Shown here: positions 12,001-22,077 of the stretch, one piece after another
How the letters are laid out: every line of letters begins with the position of its first letter
Position numbering within the stretch: the first letter of the stretch is position 1
Source: an uncultured Massilia sp.
GTDB lineage: Bacteria > Pseudomonadota > Gammaproteobacteria > Burkholderiales > Burkholderiaceae_D
DNA: 64,000 bases
NCBI GenBank assembly: GCA_913778765.1
Contig: CAJYXO010000083.1
Coordinates: forward strand, 1-64,000
Direction of reading: 5' to 3'
Made by a program: the position numbers and the translations under genes
The notes under the pieces: generated by a model
What the model was told of the DNA's origin: nothing
Database searches by the model: none
Seen by the model: the letters and a program-made list of their open reading frames with translations, nothing else

Positions 12001-13308
12001 TTACTTGTTGTTGCCGCCCGGGTTCGGGTGGTTGGCCAGGACGATGCCGTACTTGGCGATGTCCGACAGGCCGCCGCCCGCTTTCACGGACTGGAAGGTG
12101 GCGATCGCCTTGTCCTTCTGGCCGGCGCGCAGGTAGGCCAGGCCGAGGCGGACCTTGGCTTCGTCAGGCGACTTCAGGCCGCCCTTGGCGATACCCTGCT
12201 CGATGAAGCCGATGCCCTTGTCGAACTGGTCCATCGTGACGTAAGCCCAGCCCAGGTTGACCAGGCCGGCGCCGGTCTTCGACTTGGCGGCCGAGGCTTC
12301 GCCCGACGCAATGTTCTTGGCATCGTTGGCGGCTTCCTTGGTGGCGCGGTCGCGCAGCTGGCGGTGCTGGGCGGCCGAGCCGCCGGTGCCCAGTACGCCG
12401 GCCGCGAAGCCGGCGTCCACGACCTTCTTGGCTTCGGTCGGGAAGCCGTCCTTCAGGGCGGTCTCGGCCAGCTCGACGTACATTTCCGGGGTCAGCACTT
12501 TGACGGCCGCGAATTCGAGGCGCAGCACGTCGGTGATGTTGGCTTCCTGGAAGCCCGGCTTGCGCACGACGCCGCGGTGGATGGTGTCCATCCAGTAGTC
12601 GTCGTTCGGATAGTAGGTGATCAGCTGCTCGAGGCCGTACAGGTAGGCGTTATCGTCCTTCAGGCGGTTGGCGGCCGAGGCGTACAGGCGCAGGTCTTCG
12701 TTCGACGGCGCCTTGCCGGCTTTTTCCGCGGCTTCCAGTTGCGGACGCAGCAGTTTGGTCGCGTTCGCGAAGTCGTTGCTCAGGTAGTAGGAGCGGACCA
12801 GCGGCGAGGTGGCGGTGTCGGCCGAAGCCGGGTTCTCGGCCTGGAAGCGCTTGAACCACTCGATCGCTTTCGGGTAGTTCTTGGCGTTGTAGTACATGCC
12901 GGCCAGGGCCTGGGTGAACTGCGGCTTGTCGGCATCCGGCAGCTTGCCCGAGCTGATGATCGCTTCCAGCGCCGCGATCTGTGCCTGCTCGTTGTTGGTC
13001 GCGGTGGCCAGCGACAGCTTCATGCGGTTCAGCACATAGGTTTCGTACGGGGTCTTGTCCGGGAAGGCTTCAGCCTGGGTGATGCGGTTCTGCATCTCCG
13101 TGTAGTTCTTCGCATCCATCAGCGGCTTGACCTGGGCCGGGTCGAGCAGCTTGAACAGTTCCGGGCGCACCGTATCCGGCTTCGGCTGGGCGGCGGCGGC
13201 CTGGGCATTCTTGTCTTGCGCGGTGGCGCTGTGCATGAGGGCTGGCGCGGCGTTCAGGCCGATGGCGGCCAGCATCAGGGCAAGGCGGGCAAAACGGAAT
13301 TGGGACAT
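12001..13308 (-). CDS. Secreted tetratricopeptide repeat protein
   Basis: Signal peptide; helical TPR-like repeats (ALAGMYYNAKNYPKAIEWFKRF; LGLAYLRAGQKDKAIATFQSV). Confidence 0.75.
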   Translation of the reverse strand: MSQFRFARLALMLAAIGLNAAPALMHSATAQDKNAQAAAAQPKPDTVRPELFKLLDPAQVKPLMDAKNYTEMQNRITQAEAFPDKTPYETYVLNRMKLSLATATNNEQAQIAALEAIISSGKLPDADKPQFTQALAGMYYNAKNYPKAIEWFKRFQAENPASADTATSPLVRSYYLSNDFANATKLLRPQLEAAEKAGKAPSNEDLRLYASAANRLKDDNAYLYGLEQLITYYPNDDYWMDTIHRGVVRKPGFQEANITDVLRLEFAAVKVLTPEMYVELAETALKDGFPTEAKKVVDAGFAAGVLGTGGSAAQHRQLRDRATKEAANDAKNIASGEASAAKSKTGAGLVNLGWAYVTMDQFDKGIGFIEQGIAKGGLKSPDEAKVRLGLAYLRAGQKDKAIATFQSVKAGGGLSDIAKYGIVLANHPNPGGNNK

Positions 13309-13449
13309 GAATAATCCTTCTCTTTAATGGCTAAACGGACAAAACGTGCATTGTCCCACAATCCCTGGGAGGGGGCCGGACAATTGTGCCGCAGGCCGGG
13401 CTGCGGCAAACGCGTCGTTACAATGCGTTACCGCAGATGCATAAAGGAA

Positions 13450-14931
13450 CTATTCGAAGCCGGGGACGGGGCAGACGCCTTCCGCTTCGATCTCGCCCGC
13501 CAGCCAGGCATTCACCGCTTCCAGTGCCGGCGGCGCGAAGCCGTAGGTCAGCAGGGCCGGCGCCGCGAAGTCGAGCGCCTGGTACGGGTTCCACAGGGCG
13601 ATGTGGAGGTCGGGGCGCCAGCCGGCGCGCGCCTGCGGCCCGTAGCGGCGGCGCGACGTCGAGGCCAGCATCGTGAAGCGGCCGTCCTGCGGCATCGCGT
13701 CCCAGTCGAAGGTTTCCGGATCGGCGAAGGTCACCAGTTCGACTTCGTACAGCTTGCCGAGCGAGGCGGCGATGTTCGCGGCCGGCACCCCGGCTTCCGA
13801 GACGCCGTCGCTGACCACGTCCTGGCGCGCCACCAGCCGGATCCTGCTGCCCGGCGCGGGACGCCGCGGCTTGCCGCGCGCGGTGAGGGCGCGGCGCCAG
13901 GCATGCGCCATCAGGGCGCGGTCCTGTTCTTCGGTGGCGTAGGGCGCGCCGGCGGCCGGATGCGCCTGCGCCAGCTTGTCCAGCCGCGCGAGGCTTTGCT
14001 CGACCTGGGCGATCGGCAGGGTGCCGTCGTCGATGGCGGCGGCAATCGCGTCCAGCGTCGCTTCCTGGGTCTCGCGGCTGCCGATCGCCATCACCATGTC
14101 GGCGCCCGCCACCAGCGCGTTGACGGCCGCCTGGCCGGCGCTGTAGCGGTGCGCGATCGCGTGCATGTCCATGCCGTCGGTGATGATCACGCCTTCGTAG
14201 CCCATCTTCACGCGCAGCAGGTCGGTCAGGATCGCGCGCGACATCGTGGCCGGGTTGTGCGGGTCCAGCGCCGGGTAGACGATGTGGGCGGTCATCACGG
14301 CCGGCGCATGCGGCGCCGCGCGGCGGAAGGGCGCGAACTCGAAGCGTTCCAGCTCGGCGAGTTCCTTGTCGACCGTCGGCAAATCGCGGTGCGAGTCGAC
14401 GTGGGTGTCGCCGTGGCCGGGGAAGTGCTTGACGCAGCAGGCCACGCCTTCCGAGTCGCTGCCGTCCATCCATGCCATCGCCAGTTCGGCGGCGCGCTCG
14501 GGGTCGGCGCCGAAGGAGCGTTCGGCGATGACCGGATTGCGCGGGTTGTTGTTCAGGTCCAGCACCGGCGCGAAGTTCCAGTTGAAGCCCATGGCCTTGA
14601 CCGCGCGGGCGACCGCGGCGCCGACTTGCTTCGCCAATGCGGTGTCGTCGGCCGCGCCCAGCGCCATCGCCGACGGCGGCGGCGGCACCCACAGCGAGCG
14701 CACCACGGCGCCGCCTTCCTGGTCGAGCGCGACCAGGGCGTTCGCCCCCATCGCCTCGCGCAGACCGGCGTTGAAGCGGGTGAGCTGGGCCGCGTCCGTC
14801 ATGTTCTGGCGGAACAGGCAGGCGCCGCGGATGCCGTTGGCGCGGATGAAGGCCGCGGTGCCATCGTCGAGCGCCGTGCCGAACAGCCGGATCATGATCA
14901 GCCGGCCGGCGAGTGTCCTGGATTTATCCAT
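13450..14931 (-). CDS. GH3 beta-N-acetylhexosaminidase (NagZ-like, two-domain)
   Basis: KHFPGHGDTHVDSHRDLP and IITDGMDMHAI; ATG at 14929-14931 within the longer listed ORF. Confidence 0.9.
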   Translation of the reverse strand: MDKSRTLAGRLIMIRLFGTALDDGTAAFIRANGIRGACLFRQNMTDAAQLTRFNAGLREAMGANALVALDQEGGAVVRSLWVPPPPSAMALGAADDTALAKQVGAAVARAVKAMGFNWNFAPVLDLNNNPRNPVIAERSFGADPERAAELAMAWMDGSDSEGVACCVKHFPGHGDTHVDSHRDLPTVDKELAELERFEFAPFRRAAPHAPAVMTAHIVYPALDPHNPATMSRAILTDLLRVKMGYEGVIITDGMDMHAIAHRYSAGQAAVNALVAGADMVMAIGSRETQEATLDAIAAAIDDGTLPIAQVEQSLARLDKLAQAHPAAGAPYATEEQDRALMAHAWRRALTARGKPRRPAPGSRIRLVARQDVVSDGVSEAGVPAANIAASLGKLYEVELVTFADPETFDWDAMPQDGRFTMLASTSRRRYGPQARAGWRPDLHIALWNPYQALDFAAPALLTYGFAPPALEAVNAWLAGEIEAEGVCPVPGFE

Positions 14932-14945
14932 ACGATTTATGTCGT

Positions 14946-15980
14946 TTAGTTTGTCTTCGTGACTTTGCTGAGGTGGCGCGGCTGGTCCGGGTTCAGGCCG
15001 CGCGCCTTCGACAGCTTGGCCGCCATCATGTAGAAGGCCTGGATCGCGACAATCGGATCGAGATCCGGCGTCGCGGCCACCGGCAGGTCGAGGTCGCGGC
15101 CGGATACGTCCTGCGGCGCCGCCAGCAGCACGCGCGCACCGCGGCCGCGCATCTCTTCGGCCAGCGTCACCAGGCCGGCCTGGGCCGGGCCGCGGGTCGC
15201 GAAGATCAGCAGCGGATAGCCTTCCTCGATCAGCGCCATCGGGCCGTGCTTGATTTCGGCGCCGGAGAAGGCTTCCGCCTGCAGTGCCGAGGTCTCCTTG
15301 AACTTCAGGCTTGCCTCCAGCGCCACCGGGAAGCTGATGCCGCGTCCGACCACCATGATGTTGCGGGCCGGGGCCAGCACATCGATCGCCTTCGACCAAT
15401 CCGTCCCGGTGGCGCGCTGCAGGGCGTCGGGCAAGGCGCGCAGGCCGTCCTTCAGCTCGGCGTCGTCCTGCCATTCCGCGACCAGGCGTGCGCCGGCGGT
15501 CAGGCTGGTGATGAAGCTTTTCGTTGCGGCCACGCTCTTCTCTTTACCGGCGTGCAGCGGCATCGCCCACTCGGCCGCCTGGGCCAGCGGGGAGTCGATG
15601 TCGTTGACCAGCGCGACCGTGGTGGCGCCGCCGTCGCGGAAGTAGCGGATCGGCTCGACCACGTCCGGGCTCTGGCCCGACTGCGAGATCGACACCGCCA
15701 GCGTGCCCTGGGTCTGCAGCGGCGACTTGTACAGGGTCACCAGCGACATCGGCAGCGAAGTCACGAGGCGGCCCAGGCGCGCCATGGTCAGGTAGGCGAA
15801 GTAGCTGGAAGCGTGGTCCGAGCTGCCGCGCGCCACCGTCACGACGTTATTGAAGCTGGCCGCGCGCAACCGGCGGCCCAGGTCCGCATAGCGCTCGACG
15901 TCGTTCGACAGTTGCAGGGCGACGCAATGGGCGGCGGACTTGGCTTCTTCCAGCATCAGCGAGGTGGGTTCAGAGCTCAC
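14946..15980 (-). CDS. SIS domain aminosugar isomerase/deaminase (NagB-II/GlmS-like)
   Basis: VARGSSDHASSYFAYL; SISQSGQSPDVVE; VVGRGISFPVALEASLKFKETSALQAEAF. Confidence 0.88.
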   Translation of the reverse strand: MSSEPTSLMLEEAKSAAHCVALQLSNDVERYADLGRRLRAASFNNVVTVARGSSDHASSYFAYLTMARLGRLVTSLPMSLVTLYKSPLQTQGTLAVSISQSGQSPDVVEPIRYFRDGGATTVALVNDIDSPLAQAAEWAMPLHAGKEKSVAATKSFITSLTAGARLVAEWQDDAELKDGLRALPDALQRATGTDWSKAIDVLAPARNIMVVGRGISFPVALEASLKFKETSALQAEAFSGAEIKHGPMALIEEGYPLLIFATRGPAQAGLVTLAEEMRGRGARVLLAAPQDVSGRDLDLPVAATPDLDPIVAIQAFYMMAAKLSKARGLNPDQPRHLSKVTKTN

Positions 15981-17073
15981 ACGCTTCTCCTTCTATATAC
16001 ACGGCTTTGAGGTTCAGGTTGCGGTCGAGGACGACCAGGTCGGCAAAGCAGCCGGGCGCCAGGCGTCCGCGGCGGGTTTCGCCCAGATAGTCTGCGGCAT
16101 TGGTGGAGACGCGGCGCGAGGCGTCTTCGATGGTGAGACCGATCGCCACCAGGTTGCGCAGCGCCTGGTCCATGGTCAGCGTGCTGCCGGCCAGGGTGCC
16201 ATCGGCCAGGCGCACGCCGCCCATGCATTTGTGGACGGTCTGGCGGCCCAGCATGTACTCGCCGTCCGGCATGCCGGCGGCGGCGGTCGAATCGGTCACG
16301 CAGAACAGCTTCGGGATCGCACGCAGCGCGACCTTGATCGCGCCCGGGTGCACGTGCAGCAGGTCGGGGATGATCTCGGCGTACTGCGCATGCGCCAGCG
16401 CGGCGCCGGCCATGCCGGGCTCGCGGTGGTGCAGCCCGGGCATCGCGTTGAACAAATGGGTGAAGCCGGCCGCGCCGTTGTCGAGCGCCTTGACGCCGTC
16501 CTCGTAGGAACCGTTGGTGTGGCCGATCTGCACGCGGATGCCGGCGTCGGCCATCTGCTTGACGAGGGCCAGGTGGCCGTCGATCTCCGGCGCCACCGTG
16601 ATCAGGCGCATCGGCGCCTGGGCGTCGAAGCGTTTCACCTCATCCATCGAGGCTTCGCGCGCGAACGGCGGCTGGGCGCCCAGCTTGCCCGCGTTGATGT
16701 AGGGGCCTTCCAGGTGCACGCCGAGGATGCGGGCCTCGTCCTTGCCGCGTTCCTGGCAGGCGCCGCCGATGGCGTCGAGCGCGCGCTCGATGTCCTCGAC
16801 GGGCGCGGTCATGGTGGTGGCCAGCAGGCTGGTGGTGCCGTGTTTCGCGTGCAGGCGTGCGATCACGTGCGGGGCGTCGCCGCCTTCCATCATGTCGCGC
16901 CCGGCGCCGCCGTGCACGTGCAGATCGATGAAGCCGGGCAGGATGTAGTCGTCGCCGTTGTCGTCCGGGTCGCAGGCCTGGCCGTCGATGGCGGCGATGG
17001 TGTTCGGCTCGCCGGGGGCGATGCGGACTTCGCCGCGGATCCAGCCGCCGGGGGTGAGGATATTGCCTTTCAT
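15970..17073 (-). CDS. nagA: N-acetylglucosamine-6-phosphate deacetylase
   Basis: PGFIDLHVHGGAGRDMMEG; HLEGPYIN; GHTNGSYED; HLFNAMPGLHHREPG; starts at ATG 17071-17073. Confidence 0.94.
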   Translation of the reverse strand: MKGNILTPGGWIRGEVRIAPGEPNTIAAIDGQACDPDDNGDDYILPGFIDLHVHGGAGRDMMEGGDAPHVIARLHAKHGTTSLLATTMTAPVEDIERALDAIGGACQERGKDEARILGVHLEGPYINAGKLGAQPPFAREASMDEVKRFDAQAPMRLITVAPEIDGHLALVKQMADAGIRVQIGHTNGSYEDGVKALDNGAAGFTHLFNAMPGLHHREPGMAGAALAHAQYAEIIPDLLHVHPGAIKVALRAIPKLFCVTDSTAAAGMPDGEYMLGRQTVHKCMGGVRLADGTLAGSTLTMDQALRNLVAIGLTIEDASRRVSTNAADYLGETRRGRLAPGCFADLVVLDRNLNLKAVYIEGEACEL

Positions 17074-17954
17074 TGGTTTTCCTTGAGATGAAGCTGGATC
17101 ATGCGCAGTGCGCCGGCCGCCGAATCGCCCTGGGGTTTGCCGGCGCGGGCCAGCAGTTCGGGCGGCAGGAAGTCGCGCAGGGCGGCGCCCAGGCCGCCGC
17201 ACAGGGCCAGCGGCAGGCGCGCCTGCGGATCGAGGGCGTGGGCGATGCTCGCGACTTCGCGGCCGGCGTCGAGCAGGATGGCGCGCGCCACGGGGTGGTC
17301 CGCATGGCGCAATACCAGCGGCGCCAGGCTGGCGTAGGCGGTCTGGGTGGCCTGGCCGAGCCAGACCTGGATCGCGTTTCGCTGATTGTCGCCGACAGCG
17401 CCGCAAGCTGCGACGATGCTGTCGGCGAAGGCGCTGCGCTCCTGCCGGCCGTCCAGCACCTGCTCGACGTGGCCGATGGCGCGTAGCCCGATCCAGCCGC
17501 CGCTGGCTTCGTCGCCGGCCGGGAAGCCCCAGCCGCCGACTTCGTTCCGGCTGCCGTCTTCGCGCAGCACTTCGCCGACGCTGCCGGTGCCGATCGCGAC
17601 GATGGCGCCGGGCGCGCCGCCATGGGCGCCCATCAGGGTCGTGAAGCCGTCGGTTTCGAGGCGGATGGCCGCGTAGCCGGGATTGGCGGCGACGAATTCG
17701 GCGGCCCACTGCTTGTTGTGGACCCCGGCCAGGCCGAGGCCGATCGCAATCCGGTCGAGGGAAGGCTGTTCGACGCCGGCCTTGGCGAAGGCTGCCGCGG
17801 CGGCTTCCTGCACGGAAGCCCAGGCGCGGGCGATGCCCAGGCCCAGGCCGGAGGGGCCACTGGCGGCCTGGGCGAGTTCCGCGCCGTCCGCCTGTGCCAG
17901 GCGGACGCGCGTGCCGGTGCCGCCGCCGTCGACGCCGAGGTAAAAATCGATCAT
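17070..17954 (-). CDS. BadF/BadG-type ATPase, probable N-acetylglucosamine kinase
   Basis: YLGVDGGGTGTRVRL; AIGTGSVGEV; operonic with nagA (4-nt overlap). Confidence 0.87.
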   Translation of the reverse strand: MIDFYLGVDGGGTGTRVRLAQADGAELAQAASGPSGLGLGIARAWASVQEAAAAAFAKAGVEQPSLDRIAIGLGLAGVHNKQWAAEFVAANPGYAAIRLETDGFTTLMGAHGGAPGAIVAIGTGSVGEVLREDGSRNEVGGWGFPAGDEASGGWIGLRAIGHVEQVLDGRQERSAFADSIVAACGAVGDNQRNAIQVWLGQATQTAYASLAPLVLRHADHPVARAILLDAGREVASIAHALDPQARLPLALCGGLGAALRDFLPPELLARAGKPQGDSAAGALRMIQLHLKENQ

Positions 17955-18049
17955 GGTGAATTCGTGCCGGGAAGGTCTGGGCACTATAGGAGCAGCTGAT
18001 AAGCCTGTCAACAGGTATTTAAGTGGTATGCAATCCGGTCTGATGTTTT

Positions 18050-19129
18050 TCAGCTAAGTTGCTGATCCGTAAGGAGGTGACTGGTATGGTCAGTGGTATT
18101 GTCCTGGCGCGCGGCGCGCAGCCAGCCGAACAGGATCGCCATCATGAAGGGGCCGACGAACAGGCCGATCACGCCCAGGGTCGACACCCCGCCAAGCAGG
18201 CCGAACAGGACAGCCAGGAAGGGCAGGTTGACGCGCTGGCCGATCAGCTTGGGACGGATGAACTTGTCGACCATGAACAGCTCGATGGCGCCCCAGCTGA
18301 ACAGGCCGAGCGCCGCGCCCGAATGGCCCTGGCCCAGGAGCAGCAGGGACACCACCGTGAACGACAGCGGCGCGCCGCCCGGCACCAGCGCCAGGTAGCC
18401 GGTGATGGTGCCCAGCAGGGCCGGCGCCGGCGCCCCGGCGATGCCGTAGGCGATGCCGAGCACCACGCCTTCCAGAATCGCAACCGAGCACAGGCCGAGG
18501 GCCGTGCCGCGCACCGACAGCGGGAACACCCGCCGCAGCATGGGATAGTGGGCCGGCAACAGGCGCTCGCCGGCGCGGTCGACCAGGCGCACGGCGGCGG
18601 GGCCGTGCACGTACAGCATGAACAGGGTGAGCAGGGCCAGGAACAGGTACAGGGCATTGGCAAGAATGATCGAGCCCCAGGTGCGGGCGGCGCCGGTCAG
18701 GTGCGGCATCATGTCGCCGACGATGCTGCGCATCAGCAGGCCGATACCGCCGGGCTGGGCCAGGTGCTCGTTCCACCATTTGAGGGCCGGTTCGGCCACC
18801 ATCGGCAGGTCCGCCAGCCAGGCCGGCACCGGCACGCCAGTTTCGTTGAGGTGGGCCAGCAGGCTGCGCACGCCGGCCAGCTCGGTGCTGAGGGCATTCA
18901 GCAGCAGGAAGCCGGGGCCGGCAAAGGCCGCCACCAGCAGCAGCACCAGGAACACCGCGCTGAGCGGCCGCGGCCAGCCGCGCCGCACCAGCCGCTCGTG
19001 CAGCGGCCAGGTGATCACCGCCAGCAGGCCCGCCCAGGCGAGCGAACCCAGGAAGTGCTGGAGCACGAACGCCAGTCCGGCGGCGAACAGCAGTGGTAGC
19101 GCCGACTGCGCGAATGGCGAATACCGCAT
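18050..19129 (-). CDS. AI-2E family transporter/permease
   Basis: Multiple TM; YLALVPGGAPLSFTVV; VDKFIRPKLIGQRVNLPFLAVLFGLLGGV. Confidence 0.88.
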   Translation of the reverse strand: MRYSPFAQSALPLLFAAGLAFVLQHFLGSLAWAGLLAVITWPLHERLVRRGWPRPLSAVFLVLLLVAAFAGPGFLLLNALSTELAGVRSLLAHLNETGVPVPAWLADLPMVAEPALKWWNEHLAQPGGIGLLMRSIVGDMMPHLTGAARTWGSIILANALYLFLALLTLFMLYVHGPAAVRLVDRAGERLLPAHYPMLRRVFPLSVRGTALGLCSVAILEGVVLGIAYGIAGAPAPALLGTITGYLALVPGGAPLSFTVVSLLLLGQGHSGAALGLFSWGAIELFMVDKFIRPKLIGQRVNLPFLAVLFGLLGGVSTLGVIGLFVGPFMMAILFGWLRAARQDNTTDHTSHLLTDQQLS

Positions 19130-19158
19130 GTGCTCCTGGTCTCCTGGCTGGGCCCGTC

Positions 19159-20028
19159 TTACGCGCGCTGCAGGGCGGCGATGCGCTCTTCGCAGGACGG
19201 GTGGGTGCTGAACAGGGACAGCATACCACCGCCGGCGATGCCGGAGGCCGCCATGTTCTTCGGCAGGTCGGCATGCTCGATGCCGCCCAGGCGGCGCAGC
19301 GCCGCGATCATCGGGCGCGGGCTGCCCATGATCTGGGCCGAGCCGCGGTCGGCGCGGAATTCGCGCTGGCGTGAGAACCAGGCCACGATGATGCTGGCCA
19401 GCAGGCCGAACAGCAGGTCGCAGACGATCGAGGTGACGTAGAAAGCGATGCCCGGGCCGCTGGATTCCTCGTCCTTGCGGATGAAGCTGTCGACCGCGTA
19501 GGCGACCACACGCGCCAGGAATACCACGAAGGTATTCACCACGCCCTGGATCAGGGTCAGGGTGACCATGTCGCCGTTGGCGATGTGCGCGACCTCGTGG
19601 GCCAGCACGCCTTCGATCTCCTCATGCGTCATCGATTGCAGCAGGCCGGTCGACACCGCCACCAGCGAGGCGTTCTTGGTGGCGCCGGTGGCGAAGGCGT
19701 TCGGCGCGCCTTCGTAGACGGCCACTTCCGGCATCGCGATGCCGGCGCGCTGGGCCTGGGCCGCGACCGTGCTCAGCAGCCAGGATTCGGTGCCGTTCAT
19801 CGGCTGTTCGATCACGCGGGCGCCGGTCGACCACTTGGCGATCGGCTTGGACAGCCACAGCGAGATGAAGGCGCCGCCGAAGCCCATCAGGGCCGCGAAG
19901 CCGAGCAGCAGGCCGAGGTTCAGGCCGTTGGCGGTCAGGTAGCGGTTGACGCCGAGCAGGCTGGCCGAGATGCCCAGCACCAGCATGATGGCGAGGTTGG
20001 TCGCGAGAAAAAGAAAGATGCGTTTCAT
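19159..20028 (-). CDS. htpX: Protease HtpX
   Basis: [41 protein letters not shown]. Confidence 0.96.
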   Translation of the reverse strand: MKRIFLFLATNLAIMLVLGISASLLGVNRYLTANGLNLGLLLGFAALMGFGGAFISLWLSKPIAKWSTGARVIEQPMNGTESWLLSTVAAQAQRAGIAMPEVAVYEGAPNAFATGATKNASLVAVSTGLLQSMTHEEIEGVLAHEVAHIANGDMVTLTLIQGVVNTFVVFLARVVAYAVDSFIRKDEESSGPGIAFYVTSIVCDLLFGLLASIIVAWFSRQREFRADRGSAQIMGSPRPMIAALRRLGGIEHADLPKNMAASGIAGGGMLSLFSTHPSCEERIAALQRA

Positions 20029-20179
20029 GATTGCTTACCCCTGGAGGTTATATTTCCAAGGTGGAAGCATACGACAGTGCGCGGATCGGAAAAAGCGAAG
20101 TTTTTGGAAGGTCGACTTCGGAAAAATCGAAGCCACGTGCGATATCGTTTTGCTATAGTTGCAGCGGTCTTTCCAACCC

Positions 20180-20617
20180 ATGGAGGCGGCAATGCGCGGA
20201 GCAGGTGGAACCAGCGGCGGTACGGGCCGGTTTTTCCTCGGCCTGGTCATGATGTGCGGCGGCTTTTATCTGCTGCTCAACAGCGTGGTGGTGAGCTCGG
20301 CCTTCGGCTGGGGCACGCGCCTGTTCGGCTTCGGCGGTGTCGGTATTACCGGCGGCATCGTCCTGATCCCCCTGATCATCGGCGTGGCCATGATCTTCTA
20401 CAACGCCCGCAGCGCGCTCGGCTGGCTGCTGGCGGTCGGCGCGCTGGCCGGCCTCGTGTTCGGCGTGATCGCCTCGCTCAGCATGAGCCTGCGCACCATG
20501 TCGGCCTTCGAACTGATCTGCATCCTGGTGCTGGCCTTCGGCGGGCTCGGGCTGTTCCTGCGGTCGCTGCGCAGCCATGCGCGGGAAGAGGCCGCGGAAG
20601 CGGCCCGCTCAGTGTAA
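20180..20617 (+). CDS. Small multi-spanning membrane protein of unknown function
   Basis: FFLGLVMMCGGFYLLLNS...GGIVLIPLIIGVAMIFYNARSALGWLLAVGALAGLVFGV; exact start (20180 or 20192) uncertain. Confidence 0.75.
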   Translation: MEAAMRGAGGTSGGTGRFFLGLVMMCGGFYLLLNSVVVSSAFGWGTRLFGFGGVGITGGIVLIPLIIGVAMIFYNARSALGWLLAVGALAGLVFGVIASLSMSLRTMSAFELICILVLAFGGLGLFLRSLRSHAREEAAEAARSV

Positions 20618-21100
20618 GCCGGCGTCGGCTTCGTTGCGAAGACGCGCACGCCAGGCGCCCAGCGCCGACAGGGCCGAGTGGAATTTGCGTTCGATCAGGT
20701 CGGCCTCGGCCTCGGTGACCTTACCATCGATCAATGCGCTCGACACCGCTTCGGCCACCGCGCCCACTTCGCTCATCACCCGGCACACGGTCTGCGACAG
20801 GTCGTCCTGGCGCGCCGCTTCCGGCTGCGGCACCACGAAGGCCGCCATGCCGTGGCGTACCAGCAGGGCGTGCAGCGGCAGGTGGGCGTCGGGCACGCCG
20901 GCCGCGTGGCAGCGTTCGACGATCAGTGACACTTCCTCGAACGAGGGATAGTGCGAGGCGATCGTCGGCGCCAGCTTGTTGCGCAGGACGTTGACCGAGA
21001 TGTCCAGCTCGCGCGCCAGCGCTTCCAGTCCACCCGGGTACTTGCGTGCCACGGTGTACAGGGCGTCGTGCTGGTTCATGTCGAGATAGCGTCGGGTCAT
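20609..21100 (-). CDS. Phage regulatory CII-like family protein
   Basis: MNQHDALYTVARKYPGGLEALARELDISVNVLRNKLAP... EVSLIVERC resembles phage_CII_2 family. Confidence 0.72.
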   Translation of the reverse strand: MTRRYLDMNQHDALYTVARKYPGGLEALARELDISVNVLRNKLAPTIASHYPSFEEVSLIVERCHAAGVPDAHLPLHALLVRHGMAAFVVPQPEAARQDDLSQTVCRVMSEVGAVAEAVSSALIDGKVTEAEADLIERKFHSALSALGAWRARLRNEADAGLH

Positions 21101-21182
21101 GGTAATCCTTTGATATTTTTACCGGTGCATGTCAACATGCCCACCGTTATCCTAATTCTAACTTTCGACGGCACTCCTGACC

Positions 21183-22073
21183 ATGCTGAAGACCTTTTCG
21201 AAGTATGCACATGTGGCGCATTTGTTATTCGCGCTGTCGCTGATGCTGCCGCTGGCTTCCGTGCCGGCCGACGCCAGGCCGACCAGCTCTTCGTCTTTCA
21301 AGAGCGGGTTCTCGTCGCAGCGTTCGTCGTCGTCGCCGTCGAAATCGGGCGGCTTCGGATCCTTCGGCCGGCGTTCGGCGGACAGCGCGCCGGGCAGCGG
21401 CGCGTCGAAGAAATCGGGCGGCGGTTTCGGGTCCTTCGGCGCGTCGCGCAACGCGGACACCAACCGGTCCGACTCCGCGCTGTCGCGCAAGCTGGACCGC
21501 GAGCGCTCGGAAGCGAATGCGATCCGCACGCTGGACGAGCGCCGCGCGGCGCAGGCGGCGAAGGACAGGAACGATGCGGCGCGTTCGGCGCCTGGCTACA
21601 ACCAGCCGGCCGGCGGTGATGCGGACGAGCGCCGCGCGCCGCCGTCGCAGGGTTATGGCTACGGTCCCGCGCCGGCGCCCGCGCAGCCGCCGGTCATCAT
21701 CAACAACAACGGCGGCAGCGGGCTCGGACACATCGTGGCCGGTGCGATCCTGGCGCGGTCGGCGGCGAATGCGCATGCCAACGGCGGCAACGGCGGCAAC
21801 AATAACGGCGGCGGCTACTACCCGGCGCCCAGCGGCGGCGGCGGCGACCTGGCCAACCAGGCCGGCGCCGGCAGCGTGGGCACAGGCGCGGCGGCGCCGG
21901 CGGGATCGGCAGCGCCGGCCGCACCGGCAAGGTCGGGTGGCGGCTCCGTGCTCGGCGCCTTCGTCTGGCTGGCCGTGCTGGCGCTGGTCGTGTGGGCGGT
22001 CCTGCGCATCGTGAAGCGCAGGCGCGCCCGCCGCGAAGCCGGCAAACCGAATTATTCGTTCGAAAGGAATTGA
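21183..22073 (+). CDS. Low-complexity secreted/single-pass membrane protein
   Basis: N-terminal signal, Ser/Gly/Asn-rich body, C-terminal TM and basic tail. Confidence 0.75.
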   Translation: MLKTFSKYAHVAHLLFALSLMLPLASVPADARPTSSSSFKSGFSSQRSSSSPSKSGGFGSFGRRSADSAPGSGASKKSGGGFGSFGASRNADTNRSDSALSRKLDRERSEANAIRTLDERRAAQAAKDRNDAARSAPGYNQPAGGDADERRAPPSQGYGYGPAPAPAQPPVIINNNGGSGLGHIVAGAILARSAANAHANGGNGGNNNGGGYYPAPSGGGGDLANQAGAGSVGTGAAAPAGSAAPAAPARSGGGSVLGAFVWLAVLALVVWAVLRIVKRRRARREAGKPNYSFERN

Positions 22074-22077
22074 GCAG

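Noticed and set aside
13327-14949. 540-aa + strand ORF opposite the NagZ-like gene
   Set aside because: Antisense artefact; the minus strand has intact GH3 motifs
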